Assembly (NCBI RefSeq): GCF_024703995.1 | Contig: NZ_JAMXQV010000003.1 | Span: 434,001-498,000 of the forward strand | Reading direction: 5' to 3' | Source: Amycolatopsis iheyensis | GTDB taxonomy: Bacteria > Actinomycetota > Actinomycetes > Mycobacteriales > Pseudonocardiaceae | DNA: 64,000 nucleotides | Shown: one piece after another, positions 1 to 18,773 of the stretch | How positions within the stretch are numbered: the stretch's first letter is position 1 | Layout of the letters: each line of letters opens with the position of its first letter | Made by a program: the position numbers and the translations under genes | Notes under the pieces: generated by a model | What the model was told of the DNA's origin: nothing | Databases searched by the model: none | Seen by the model: only the letters and a program-made list of their open reading frames with translations

Positions 1-300
1 GAAGATCAGGTTGTCCCGGGTGATGCCGGCGTTGTTGACGAGCACCACGGGCGGCCCGAGCTCATCGGCCACCCGGCCGACGGCCGCCTCGACCTGTTCG
101 GCATCACTGACGTCGAGCGCGACTCCGACAGCCTTGCCACCCTTGGCGACGATCGCCTCGGCGCCCTTCTTGACGCCGGCCTCGTCGAGATCGAGCAGCG
201 CGACGGCAAAGCCGTCATCGGCCAGCCGCGCGGTCACGGCGGCACCGATACCTCGGCCGGCACCGGTGACCACGGCGACACGGGAAGCGGAATCGGTCAC
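1..300 (-). CDS. FabG-like short-chain dehydrogenase/reductase, N-terminal part (cut by window edge)
   Basis: Only the first 100 residues are in the window; the gene continues beyond base 1. The start is GTG at 300, chosen because a perfect AGGAGG lies at 307-312 with six bases of spacing. The protein shows the cofactor-binding TGAGRGIG motif at residues 12-19 and NNAG at 89-92, followed by ITRDN, the pattern of FabG-type NADPH-dependent 3-oxoacyl reductases. The catalytic Ser-Tyr-Lys lies outside the window, so the substrate cannot be judged. It is likely a cytosolic NAD(P)H-dependent oxidoreductase, either of fatty acid synthesis or of a related hydroxyacyl pathway. The family is certain; the exact function is not. 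Confidence 0.9.
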   Translation of the reverse strand, partial: MTDSASRVAVVTGAGRGIGAAVTARLADDGFAVALLDLDEAGVKKGAEAIVAKGGKAVGVALDVSDAEQVEAAVGRVADELGPPVVLVNNAGITRDNLIF

Positions 301-838
301 GGAGGACCTCCTCGTCGTTGAGAAGCGGGTACTTGCCCGCGAGCGTACTAAGCGGTTGCTTTCCGGACGATACGCGGATCGGTCCCCGAAGTGGTGATCC
401 CGCGCGCAGAATCATAGCCGTGCCTGACGCCGGCGAGCGGACTGCTCCGTTCGGACGAACCAGGTCGGGTACTCCGGTCCACGGTGATCTTGACTCGCCG
501 CAACAGACCCCTGTAGAGGCCGCTGCGTGCCCGACGGTGCTGGTTCCAGGTCCGCGTCTTCGACTCGTGGGTCTGCCCGAGTCGGCTCGGCCTCGTCGCA
601 ATGCGCTCTCGGCGGCATGACGGGACGTCCCCGTGCTCCGGTTCGACAACCGCGAGGCGCCGGTCCGGCGTAGCCCATCGCCGACTTCCCGCAGATCGAC
701 GGCGGTAACTCTCCCGGGATGGCCTATCCGCGTCCGATGGCCGGAACCGGTCAATGACCGATTTGCCACCTGGTTCACACCGTCGATTTGTCACCAGGAT
801 TGGGCCGGCCAGGAAATTCGGAGTCCCAAGGAGCTTTA
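301..838. other. Intergenic region with divergent promoters; no gene seen
   Basis: This stretch of about 540 bases separates the leftward SDR gene from the rightward small secreted protein gene. Short open frames exist on both strands, but they are arginine/proline/serine-rich composition artefacts with no motif and no ribosome binding site. Promoters for both flanking genes must lie here. No clear operator, RNA gene or repeat was recognised. Confidence 0.5.
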
Positions 839-1189
839 ATGAGCAAGCGCATTTTGTCCGCCGTCACAGCGATCGCTGCTGCCGGAGCGGCACTGACGCT
901 GACGGCGGCGCCCGCCGACGCGTCGATCAAGAGCACCTGCAACTCGGTGACGTGTTTCGCCGCCGATGTCTACACAGACAGCGGTTCCCAGGTGCTGGTC
1001 CGAGACGCGACGGTCTCGGTGACCGACGGCACGGCGCGCCGCCTCAACATCTTCACCGGCAGCCGACACTGGACGAGCGCGAAGGCGGTGCTGAAGTACA
1101 AGGTTGCGCTGAACGGCAAGTTCAACAAGGGGACACTGCTGTGCGGCGCACCGTTGGGAGCGACCGCGGCGGCCTGCGTCACCCTCTGA
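839..1189 (+). CDS. Small secreted protein of unknown function (116 residues)
   Basis: The start ATG at 839 is preceded by AAGGAG with about five bases of spacing; an in-frame ATG further upstream lacks this. The first 27 or so residues form a Sec signal peptide: MSKR, a hydrophobic Ala/Leu-rich core, then a cleavage region near ADA-S. The mature protein is about 90 residues with four cysteines, two close together near the N-terminus (STCNSVTC) and two near the end (LLCG, AACV), so one or two disulfides are likely. It is otherwise polar and beta-prone. I do not recognise a family. It is monocistronic, with a strong hairpin directly after the stop. It resembles the many small exported proteins of actinomycetes; its function is unknown. 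Confidence 0.8.
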   Translation: MSKRILSAVTAIAAAGAALTLTAAPADASIKSTCNSVTCFAADVYTDSGSQVLVRDATVSVTDGTARRLNIFTGSRHWTSAKAVLKYKVALNGKFNKGTLLCGAPLGATAAACVTL

Positions 1190-1194
1190 CAGCA

Positions 1195-1232
1195 GCGAAG
1201 CCGGACTCCACCAGGGCGGGGTCTGGCTTCGC
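1195..1232 (+). terminator. Hairpin terminator after the small secreted protein gene
   Basis: Arms 1195-1209 and 1218-1232 pair over 15 positions, with only two G-T wobbles, around an 8-base loop. It begins six bases after the stop codon at 1189. There is no clear T-run, which is usual for GC-rich actinomycetes. Confidence 0.65.
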
Positions 1233-1396
1233 CACGCGGTGCCTGGGGCCGGCGCAGGAGTTCCAAGGCGATGACGTGCGGGGACGGATCCTCTGCGGCG
1301 TGAGCCACTGGCCACTTGGTCGCTCACCGGCCGAGAAAGGATCCGTGGCAGGTCGACCGGCTCCGAAATCACTTTCTTCGAACGGGGGAGTACACC

Positions 1397-2413
1397 ATGT
1401 GGACTTCAAGTCCGATCGGACGCGGCTCGGCGCTGGCGGTGGCGGCTGTCGCACTGGCTGCGCCGGCAGTGGCAGCGTTGCCGGCCGCCGCTGCCGAGGT
1501 CAACGTCAACGTGCAGGTCCAATCGCAGATCACCGCGCACAACCTGCCCTATTTGGACAGTCCCTACGTTGCCGGCTCTACCTTCAAAGCCGGACAAACC
1601 GTTTCGGTGGAATGCCAGGCGCAAGGGAGGGAAGCGATCGGTGGCACGCCGGTGTGGTACCGCGTCAACCACGTTTATTACCCGGCCTACGCTTTCGCCG
1701 GGGCCACGGACAAGGTGCCGTGTGGTGTCGCACAGGTCGTTCCGCTGGCCGCCAACGGTTACACCTCGCCTTCCTTCGAGTCTCCGGCCAAGTCAGGCGT
1801 GTTCGTCACCAACGACAACATCAAGATCCTGTGCACCGCGGCCGGGCAGGCGGTCGACGGTAGCAATGCATGGTTCTTCGCCCGCGGCTACTGGCTGCAC
1901 TCCAGCCGCATCAGCCAGAACCCCAATGGCAACGGCTACAGCACCTGCTGGGGCTACACGCATCCGGGCGACAAAGCCGCCGCGGTGCTGGCGGCCGCCA
2001 GGAACATGCTCGGCAAATACCCGTACTCGTGGGGTGGCGGCAACCAGAACGGTCCGACCAAGGGCATTTGCTGCAGCCCCGGAGGCCACGACGACAGCAA
2101 CGTGGTCGGCTTCGACTGCTCCGGACTGACACAGTATGCCTTCTACCAGGGGGCCCGGTTGAACATCGGTGGCGACTCTCGAACCCAGTACAACACTGGC
2201 TACAAGGTGCCTCTGTCGCAGCGCAAGGCGGGTGACCTTGTCTTTTACTCGGACGACGGTTCAGCGTCCGGTATCTACCACGTCGGGATCTACACCGGGA
2301 ACGGCCGGATCATCGAGGCGACCCGTGCCGGCAGCGGCCCTGACGTTCGAGAGCGCACCTTCAGCTCAGGGGAAAGTGACGTGCTGGGCTCGGTGGTCCG
2401 CCCCGTCCAGTAA
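1397..2413 (+). CDS. Secreted NlpC/P60-family cell-wall peptidase
   Basis: The ATG at 1397 follows GGGGGAG with about six bases of spacing; an in-frame start at 1316 would put extra sequence before the signal peptide. The first 40 residues form a signal peptide with an Ala-rich core. Residues about 45-190 form an unrecognised exported domain containing several cysteines. From about residue 195 an NlpC/P60 papain-like domain follows, with the nucleophile Cys241 in FDCSG, the partner His295 in YHVGIY, and a GDLVFY segment before it. Such enzymes cleave gamma-D-Glu-diamino acid bonds in peptidoglycan stem peptides, outside the membrane. A cysteine-rich insertion (GICCSPGG) just before the nucleophile is unusual. 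It appears to be a single-gene unit. Confidence 0.88.
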   Translation: MWTSSPIGRGSALAVAAVALAAPAVAALPAAAAEVNVNVQVQSQITAHNLPYLDSPYVAGSTFKAGQTVSVECQAQGREAIGGTPVWYRVNHVYYPAYAFAGATDKVPCGVAQVVPLAANGYTSPSFESPAKSGVFVTNDNIKILCTAAGQAVDGSNAWFFARGYWLHSSRISQNPNGNGYSTCWGYTHPGDKAAAVLAAARNMLGKYPYSWGGGNQNGPTKGICCSPGGHDDSNVVGFDCSGLTQYAFYQGARLNIGGDSRTQYNTGYKVPLSQRKAGDLVFYSDDGSASGIYHVGIYTGNGRIIEATRAGSGPDVRERTFSSGESDVLGSVVRPVQ

Positions 2414-2984
2414 CCCGCGGAGCGTCTCGGTCACTTGCAGCAGCACGTGACCTTCTCGGCGCTCGACGACAGCAGGGCACGGCTCCCGAGCGGTGACCGT
2501 GATTCGTGCGCACGGCACCTCGTGTCGTGTGGGAGGGCTCGGCGGCAAACGGGGGGCGTGTTGCCGCCGAGCCAAACTGCCGGCGATCGGGACGGTCGGG
2601 GGGCGTGCCGGACCGATCACCTCAGCATCAGGCACGAGGGCCAGCTGCGGCCGGAATGACGTCCCGGACCCGAGTTCACCGAGTCGAGTGACGCGCCGGT
2701 GCCCGGAACTCGACAAGGCATCGGCCCCCCGAACTTGCCGAGGTGCCGGACACCGACCGGCTCCTTGTAGCGCCTCGGAAGCCGAAACGGTGTGACCGCC
2801 TTGGCCACCTCCCCCGAATGAGCCTGGGAAACCACTCGGCAGGGCCTGTCCGAATGGCCCGGCGACCGTTTGGTCAAGCCGTGAGTCGGGGGCGGGACGA
2901 GATTGCGGGGTGCTACCGTCGGCGTTCGTTGGTGGACTGTGTGTGACAGCCTGTGGGGTGGGGAGGGCTGGTCAGCGACGGGCG
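2414..2984. other. Intergenic region, no intact gene seen
   Basis: About 570 bases lie between the peptidase gene and the SDR relic. Open frames here have no signal, motif or ribosome binding site and change frame often. No tRNA-like cloverleaf or repeat was recognised. It may be decayed DNA continuous with the pseudogene that follows. Confidence 0.4.
2421..2460 (+). terminator. Possible weak hairpin after the NlpC/P60 gene
   Basis: GGTCAC at 2429-2434 and GTGACC at 2447-2452 are perfect 6-base arms. Outer bases could pair partly, but the stem is interrupted. It lies shortly after the stop at 2413. It is much weaker than the other hairpins in this window. Confidence 0.3.
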
Positions 2985-3469
2985 GGGCTGCGGGCGTTGG
3001 TCGTGCCGGAGTTTCGGCCGGGCCACCGCACCATGGCCGGCCGCCGACGGCTTCCACGTCCTCGCCGGCGTCCGAACCGGGACCGCCGCCGCGGATGTGC
3101 GGGCTGAGCACCTCGAGCAGGCGCTCATGCCCGCCCTGCTGCAGAGCAATGGCCGTCAACATCGGGTCCACCGGCGGGAAGGTCGCGATGCCGAGCTTCG
3201 GTGCCTACTCGGGCGCGGTCCGCACGAAGCCGACCGAACGCGGCATCGTGACGGCGGCCCGGTTGGTCGAGGCCAAGACTCCGGAGCGGCAGACCCGCTA
3301 CGCGGGACTCATGAAGGCTTTCCGCGCGACCACGCGGTCTTGGGGCACCGACGGCCAGCCCCGTGCCCGCTACCTGGTCGGACGGGACGCCGCGATCATG
3401 ACCCGGCTCACCCACCTCGTCTCGGATCGCTTGCCCGACCGGATGGTACGCAGCGCGATGGGGCTGTGA
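2985..3469 (+). pseudogene. Decayed short-chain dehydrogenase gene (frameshifts and deletions)
   Basis: Pieces of one classical SDR can be read in order but in different frames. Near 2990-3030 there is a remnant of the Rossmann start (ALVV, then GRAT), followed by AADGFHVLAGVR at about 3045. After a large deletion comes ALMPALLQSNGR at about 3120-3152. A frameshift at about 3153 moves to the frame with VNIGSTGGKVAMPSFGAYS, whose S belongs to the active-site region. A second deletion then removes the Tyr-Lys segment and joins to AVRTK. The C-terminal tail ends with RARYLVGRDA and a terminal GL before the stop at 3469. Family members are about 270-290 residues; this relic could encode no working enzyme. 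Confidence 0.7.
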
Positions 3470-3765
3470 ACTCGATCCCGAACGCTGTGCTGTCCTGATG
3501 GCGGCCGTATTCCGCGGTTCGGATTGTTCGCACATCGGTCGTTTTCGGGCCGTACCAGCGTGGCTGGAATTCGATTACCAGGCCGTTCCAGGTGTGCCCC
3601 TCCCGGCGCGACACTGCTGACCCGCACGGCTGCGAGCGAAGCCGAAGCCGTGGCGCGGCCGTGACGGATTATCACCGACTCCGTACCTCGCAAATATTTT
3701 CCCACCCGGCCCCGTTCGTACGTACCATGGCTCTGGGAGGCAGAGTCGGCTGCGGGGGGAATCGG

Positions 3766-4677
3766 GTGCTCAGTATTTGCTTCACGGTCAATGACGTGCT
3801 GAAGACAACGTTGTCAAGTTCGCCGAACGCGACGCTGGAAACCGTGTACGCGGCTTCTTTGCTCGGTCATCGCGCAGGTGGAGCCATGTTCGACCGGTGG
3901 CGTGCGGTGGTCCGCGGCCGGTTCGGCCGGACCACGCGTACGTTCGCAGCCGTTGCCGGGCATGTACGGCGCACTCCTGACCTGCTCGGCGCTCCGGCGG
4001 AGACGTTCGGGTTGCCGCCGTCGGCCGCGGGGTCCGCCTCCGGTGCCGAGAACCGGCTGCGTGAGCTCCACCGGGTCGCCGTCCTGCCGTTCTGGCCGCG
4101 GGTGCGGGCCCACCTCGACGCCGAACGGCGGGCCCGGAGTGAGGACATCGCGGATCGGGGATTCGAATACCTGTTGTCGAACCTGCACCCGGCGTTGTCC
4201 TGGGAACGGCCGGTGCTGCGGGTGTCCTCGGACGTCGACCGGTCGGTCCTGCTCCAGGGGCGCGGCCTGGTGCTCGTGCCTTCGCTCTTCCGGTTCGACG
4301 CGCCCGAGCTGCTGGTGCCCAGTGAGGCGTCCGCGTCGCCGGTGCTGGTCTACCCGGCCTCGGTGCAGGCCTCGACGGCCCGGTCACTGTGGACGGTCGG
4401 GGACGACTCGACGCTGGAAGCGCTGGTCGGACGGACCCGGGCGGGGCTGATGCGGACCTTGCACGGCCGCCGCAGCACGACCGAGCTGAGCAACCGGCTC
4501 GGCGTCTCCGCCGCCGCCGTCAGCCAGCACACGGCGGTGCTGCGCAGCGCTGGGCTGATCACCACCCAGCGCCAGGCCAACATGGTCCTGCACTCGCTGA
4601 CGCCACTCGGCCTGGCCCTGGTGTACCCGCCGGGCTCGACAGCCGCCGGCAGCGAACTGGCCGCCGCGGTCAGCTGA
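3766..4677 (+). CDS. ArsR-type transcriptional regulator with C-terminal winged helix (303 residues)
   Basis: The start is taken as GTG 3766, preceded by GGGGGGA at 3754-3760; the frame is open back to 3592, but that extension is low-complexity. Residues 1-225 resemble the N-terminal domain found in a group of actinomycete one-component regulators. Residues about 227-285 form an ArsR winged helix, with the recognition helix in TELSNRLGVSAAAVSQH and a wing near LITTQRQ. No metal-binding cysteine pair is visible, so a metal sensor role is unlikely. The 3' end overlaps the convergent alcohol dehydrogenase gene by eight bases. It sits at the edge of the NRPS cluster and could regulate it, but only position supports this. 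Confidence 0.8.
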   Translation: MLSICFTVNDVLKTTLSSSPNATLETVYAASLLGHRAGGAMFDRWRAVVRGRFGRTTRTFAAVAGHVRRTPDLLGAPAETFGLPPSAAGSASGAENRLRELHRVAVLPFWPRVRAHLDAERRARSEDIADRGFEYLLSNLHPALSWERPVLRVSSDVDRSVLLQGRGLVLVPSLFRFDAPELLVPSEASASPVLVYPASVQASTARSLWTVGDDSTLEALVGRTRAGLMRTLHGRRSTTELSNRLGVSAAAVSQHTAVLRSAGLITTQRQANMVLHSLTPLGLALVYPPGSTAAGSELAAAVS

Positions 4678-5770
4678 CGAGGACCGCCTTCACCACGGAC
4701 CCCGCCGCCACCGCGCTCATCGCCTGCGCGACCTCGGCGAGCGGGAACGTGGTGACCAGCTCGGCCAGCGGGTGGCGGGCGAGCAGGGTGGGCAGCAACC
4801 GGACGTACTCGACGAGGTGGGCGCCGGTGAAGGCCCACGATCCGACGACATCCAGCTGGCGGTACACGATCTGATGGGGGTTGACCGCCGTGTCGCCCGC
4901 GTCGGTGTACTGGCCGACGATCAGGTACGCGCCGCCGCGACGCGCCAGGCGCAGGCCCTGGCCGACCGCGGCCGGCGCGCCGGCGCATTCGACGACCAGA
5001 TCCGCGCCGTGACCTCCCGTCGCCGCCACGACCTCCGACAGCACCCGCGCCGCGTCGGCGTCGCCGGTGATGTCGAAGTGCTCGTCACCGATGCCGAGGC
5101 GAGCGGCCAGCTCCAGCCGCCCCGCCGGACCGCCGACGACGATCACCCGGCCGGCCCCGGCGAGCTGGGCCAGTGCGGCGGCGGCCAGCCCGACCGGCCC
5201 GCTGCCCTGCACGACGACGACCTCGCCGACCCGCACGGGCCGGCGTTCGTGCAGGGCGTGGATCATCGTCGGCCCGGCGCAGGCGAGCGCCATCGCGCCC
5301 AGGTGGTCGACGCCGTCGGGCACCCGCACCACCGTCGTGCCCGGACGCAGGCAGATCGCGTCGGCCCACGAGCCGGACAGCGGCGGCTCGTCGGCCAGCG
5401 GCCGGTTCACCCCGTACGTCCGGCGCTGCTCGCACAGCGTCGGCTCGCGGTGCTGGCGGCAGGGAACGCACACCCCGCAGGCGATCGAGGACGCCCACAT
5501 CACCGCGTCGCCGACGGCGAGGGGCCGGCCGAGGGCGTCCACCTCGGCGCCGGCCCCGAACGCCTGCACCACGCCGAGCCCTTCGTGGCCCAGCACCAGC
5601 GGCACCGGGATGTCCAGGTGTCCGGCGGCCAGGTGCAGGTCGGTGCCGCAGATCCCGCCGTAGGGGGAGGCGACCACGAGTTCCCCGGGTCCCGGCGAGG
5701 GCACGGCGAACCGGCGGAGCACCGGTGGCCTGCCGAATTCTTCCAGGACGACAGCGTGGGCCGGCCTCAT
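4670..5770 (-). CDS. Zinc-dependent medium-chain alcohol dehydrogenase
   Basis: The start ATG at 5770 lies in an ATGA overlap with the stop of the upstream dioxygenase gene, and GGAGG precedes it by about seven bases, indicating translational coupling. The 366-residue protein has catalytic zinc ligands in GGICGTDLH and LGHEG near residues 40-65. The four structural zinc cysteines are in CGVCVPC and the following LCEQ. The Rossmann motif GSGPVGLAAAA is near residue 180. It would oxidise an alcohol or reduce a ketone with NAD(P)H in the cytosol. As last gene of the P450-mbtH-dioxygenase operon it is probably a tailoring or precursor enzyme of the NRPS pathway, for example oxidising a hydroxyl made by the dioxygenase or P450. 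The substrate is inferred only from context. Confidence 0.88.
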   Translation of the reverse strand: MRPAHAVVLEEFGRPPVLRRFAVPSPGPGELVVASPYGGICGTDLHLAAGHLDIPVPLVLGHEGLGVVQAFGAGAEVDALGRPLAVGDAVMWASSIACGVCVPCRQHREPTLCEQRRTYGVNRPLADEPPLSGSWADAICLRPGTTVVRVPDGVDHLGAMALACAGPTMIHALHERRPVRVGEVVVVQGSGPVGLAAAALAQLAGAGRVIVVGGPAGRLELAARLGIGDEHFDITGDADAARVLSEVVAATGGHGADLVVECAGAPAAVGQGLRLARRGGAYLIVGQYTDAGDTAVNPHQIVYRQLDVVGSWAFTGAHLVEYVRLLPTLLARHPLAELVTTFPLAEVAQAMSAVAAGSVVKAVLVS

Positions 5771-6564
5771 GCGAGGGCCTCCGCGAACGGCTCGCCGCCG
5801 GTGGTCAACGCGGTGGTGTCCCGGCCGACGAGGTAGTCCGGGCGAGCCGGGCCGCGGGGTTCGGGTGGGTTGGTCACGTCGTTGTAGGTGACGAGGAGGA
5901 GCTTGCGGGGGAACGGGGACATGTTCACCGCCGATCCGTGGACGAGTTCGGGGTGGAAGAACACGACCGAGCCGGCCGGGCCGTGCGGTGCGGTCATGCC
6001 GTGTGCGGAGACCAGCGTCGCGAGCTGTGCCTTGCCGACGGCGATGTCGTCGGGATCCAGGTGGCCCGGCCCGGCCCCGGCGCGGCGGCCGAGCGAGCCG
6101 GCGCGGTGCGAACCCGGCACGAACAGCAGCGGGCCGTTGAACTCGGTGACTTCGTCGAGGAACAGGGCGGCGTTGACCAGACGCGGTGCGCGCAGGTTGT
6201 CGGCCTGCTGCCAGGCAGGGAAGTCCTGGTGCCACGCCCAGCGGTCCCCGCCGAACGCGGGCTTCGCGTTGATCTTGAACTGGTAGACGTAGAGTTCCGA
6301 GCCCACCAGCTGCCGCGCGGGCTCCAGCAGGCGTGGGGACCGCACCAGTGCGGCGAACTCGGGCCGGCGCCGGTGCGAGGCGTAGAGCGAGCGCACTTCG
6401 GTTCCGCCGGGCTCCATGATCCGGTGCGGACCGGGCAGCGCGCTGTCCGCCGCGAACGCGGCCCGCAGCGCGTCGATCTCCCGGGCGCCGAACAGGGCGG
6501 GCATGACCAGGAACCCGTTCCGGTGGTACCGGTCGAGCTGGTCCTCGTCGAGCCGCACGGGCAT
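5767..6564 (-). CDS. PhyH-family Fe(II)/2-oxoglutarate dioxygenase (1 of 2 in cluster)
   Basis: This 265-residue phytanoyl-CoA dioxygenase-type protein has the metal-binding HxD in WAWHQDF near residue 110 and the distal His in VHGSAVN near residue 215. The Arg that binds 2-oxoglutarate is likely the one in FPRKLLLVTYND. Family members hydroxylate unactivated carbons of free, CoA-bound or carrier-bound substrates using O2 and 2-oxoglutarate, releasing CO2 and succinate. It resembles the second dioxygenase at 18773-19573, sharing VYQFK, WHQD, GSHR and LLVTYN blocks, so the two are paralogs. It overlaps the dehydrogenase gene by four bases. The likely role is hydroxylation of an amino acid, free or tethered to a T domain. 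The start codon has a GGAGA very close to it, so the start is slightly uncertain. Confidence 0.88.
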   Translation of the reverse strand: MPVRLDEDQLDRYHRNGFLVMPALFGAREIDALRAAFAADSALPGPHRIMEPGGTEVRSLYASHRRRPEFAALVRSPRLLEPARQLVGSELYVYQFKINAKPAFGGDRWAWHQDFPAWQQADNLRAPRLVNAALFLDEVTEFNGPLLFVPGSHRAGSLGRRAGAGPGHLDPDDIAVGKAQLATLVSAHGMTAPHGPAGSVVFFHPELVHGSAVNMSPFPRKLLLVTYNDVTNPPEPRGPARPDYLVGRDTTALTTGGEPFAEALA

Positions 6565-6605
6565 TCTCCGATCGCGTCGTGGGGTGGCGGGAGCGGCGCC
6601 CGGAC

Positions 6606-6836
6606 TCAGGCCCCGGCCGCCTCGTCGGCGGCCATCGCCTCGACCAGGCTGCGCGGGCGCAGGTCCGTCCACTCCCGCTCGACGAAGTCCACGGCGCTCT
6701 GCCGGTCGGTCGCGGTGAGCGCGACCGTCCAGCCGGCGGGCACGTCCGCGAAGTCCGGCCACAGGCTGTGCTGCCCTTCGTCGTTGACCAGCACCAGGAA
6801 CCGGCCATCGGGATCGTCGAACGGGTTAACGCTCAA
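6606..6836 (-). CDS. MbtH-like NRPS accessory protein (TTG start)
   Basis: This 76-residue protein starts at TTG 6836, chosen because GAGGAG lies at 6844-6849 with seven bases of spacing and the family's usual NPFDD follows directly. It shows the MbtH signature: [20 protein letters not shown], then SLWP and a P.GW segment with the conserved tryptophans. MbtH proteins bind the adenylation domain and are needed for folding or activity of many A domains. The stop of the P450 gene overlaps this start in TTGA, so translation is coupled to the P450. It is the only MbtH gene in the window and probably serves the A domains of all three NRPSs. Confidence 0.95.
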   Translation of the reverse strand: MSVNPFDDPDGRFLVLVNDEGQHSLWPDFADVPAGWTVALTATDRQSAVDFVEREWTDLRPRSLVEAMAADEAAGA

Positions 6837-8071
6837 GGGAGTTCTCCTCGGATCGAAGGGGATGGTGCGCGCGGTGCGACGCCGAAGCGGATCGGAAGCT
6901 CGGCGAGAAACCGGAAGTTGATGCTGTCGAGCCAGTTCTGCCCGGCCCGGACGGCCTCCCAACCGGTCGTCCTGGTCAGCAGGCGGTGCAGGGCGACCTC
7001 GATCTCGGTGTTCGCCAGCGCGGCGCCGAGGCAGTAGTGGATGCCGTGGCCGAACGACAGGTGGTCGGCCGGGCGCCGGGTCAGGTCGAGCCGGTCGGGG
7101 TCGGGGTAGGCACGCGGGTCGCGGTTGCCCGCGCCGAGCACCAGGGTCACCGATTCGCCCGCCGCGACGTGCTGCCCGGCGATGTCCAAATCGGACACGG
7201 CGACCCGGCTGGTGAACTGGACCGAACTGTCGTAGCGCAGCAGCTCGGGCACGACGTCCGGGATCAGGGCCGGGGTGGCGCGCAGCGTCGCGGCGGCGGC
7301 GGGGTGCGCGAGCAGGGCCAGCACGGCGTTGCCGACGAGGTGCGTGGTGGTGGCCTGCCCGGCGTCGATGAGCAGCAGGAAGTTCGCGAACACCTCGTCG
7401 TCGGTGCAGGTCTCCCGGCTCGCGCCGAGCAGCTTGCTGAAAGCGTCTTCCGCGGTGCTCTCCCGCCGCCGGCGGGCGCCTTCGTCGAAGACCGCGCGCA
7501 GCCCCTCGATGCGCTTGTACTGGGCGGTGGACTGGGTGAAGTACTCGTGCAGGAGTCCTTGCCAGTCTTCCAGAAGCTCGCCGGCGTGCCCGGGCACGCC
7601 GGCGAGCGCGGCGATCACCCCGCGGCTGAGCGGCTCGGCGAAGTCGGCGATGACATCCATCTCGCCCCGGGGCTCGACGGCGTCGAGCAGCTCGTCGGCG
7701 AGCCGTTCCACCACCGGGCGCAAGGTGTGCACGAACCGCGGGGTGAGCCCGGGTTTCAGCAACCGCCGCAGGTGTGTGTGCCGGGGTGGTTCGGTGAACA
7801 GCATCATGTCGGAGAGCACGGCCGCCAGCGGCGCCATGTCCTGGCGCGCCGCGGCCGGGAGTTTCTCGTGCACGTCGGCGATGCGCGCGCCCGAAAGGCG
7901 TTCGTCACGCGAGAGCGCGACGATCTCCCGGTGGCCGAGCACGACCCAGCTGCGCAGCCAGTCGTCCCGGTACACCGGGCCGCTTTCGCCGAGCCGCCGG
8001 TACAGCGCATAGGGGTCGCCGGCCCACCGCGGCAGGAAAAGGTCGTACAACCCGGCTGTGGCCGTGGACAT
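6833..8071 (-). CDS. Cytochrome P450 of the NRPS cluster
   Basis: The ATG at 8071 is preceded by AAGGGGG with six bases of spacing; a nearby ATG at 8077 is too close to it. The 412-residue bacterial class I P450 has the I-helix oxygen-activation segment DAGQATTTH, the K-helix ELLR of the ExxR motif, and the heme-ligand loop [10 protein letters not shown] with Cys347. There is no membrane anchor. It needs external ferredoxin and reductase, neither of which is in the window. As first gene of the leftward operon with mbtH, a dioxygenase and a dehydrogenase, it most likely oxidises an amino acid building block, a T-domain-bound residue or the finished peptide. It shares the 259-base promoter region with NRPS1. 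The substrate is unknown. Confidence 0.92.
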   Translation of the reverse strand: MSTATAGLYDLFLPRWAGDPYALYRRLGESGPVYRDDWLRSWVVLGHREIVALSRDERLSGARIADVHEKLPAAARQDMAPLAAVLSDMMLFTEPPRHTHLRRLLKPGLTPRFVHTLRPVVERLADELLDAVEPRGEMDVIADFAEPLSRGVIAALAGVPGHAGELLEDWQGLLHEYFTQSTAQYKRIEGLRAVFDEGARRRRESTAEDAFSKLLGASRETCTDDEVFANFLLLIDAGQATTTHLVGNAVLALLAHPAAAATLRATPALIPDVVPELLRYDSSVQFTSRVAVSDLDIAGQHVAAGESVTLVLGAGNRDPRAYPDPDRLDLTRRPADHLSFGHGIHYCLGAALANTEIEVALHRLLTRTTGWEAVRAGQNWLDSINFRFLAELPIRFGVAPRAPSPSIRGELP

Positions 8072-8330
8072 GCCCATCCCCCTTCCCTCCGAATCGGACG
8101 CTAGCACGGCGGCAGGCGTTTCCGACCGTCTTTAAGCGACGGCTGAATGACGCACGCCGCCGCGGAAAAAGCGACGGTGAAAGGGAGTTCGGCCGCAGCG
8201 GGGCACTTGACCGCCGGGACGCGCGGTCGGCATGATCGACCGGGGGTGACTTCCGGCCGGCTCTCGTCCGCCGTCGTCGACTGCGCACGCAAAGTGCTTG
8301 TGAAGGCCGAAAAAACTTGGGGGATCGCAG
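8072..8330. promoter_or_regulatory. Divergent promoter region between the P450 operon and NRPS1
   Basis: The region lies between the start of the leftward operon (8071) and the ATG of NRPS1 (8331) and must hold promoters for both. GGGGG at 8319-8323 is the ribosome binding site of NRPS1. The 3' part (about 8285-8320) is relatively A-rich for this genome. No convincing operator palindrome was recognised. Confidence 0.55.

Positions 8331-18772
<10,442 letters not shown>

Positions 18773-18773
<1 letters not shown>

Noticed and set aside
301-838. Several short open frames in the left intergenic region
   Set aside because: No ribosome binding sites, low-complexity Arg/Ser/Pro composition and mutual overlap; treated as non-coding.
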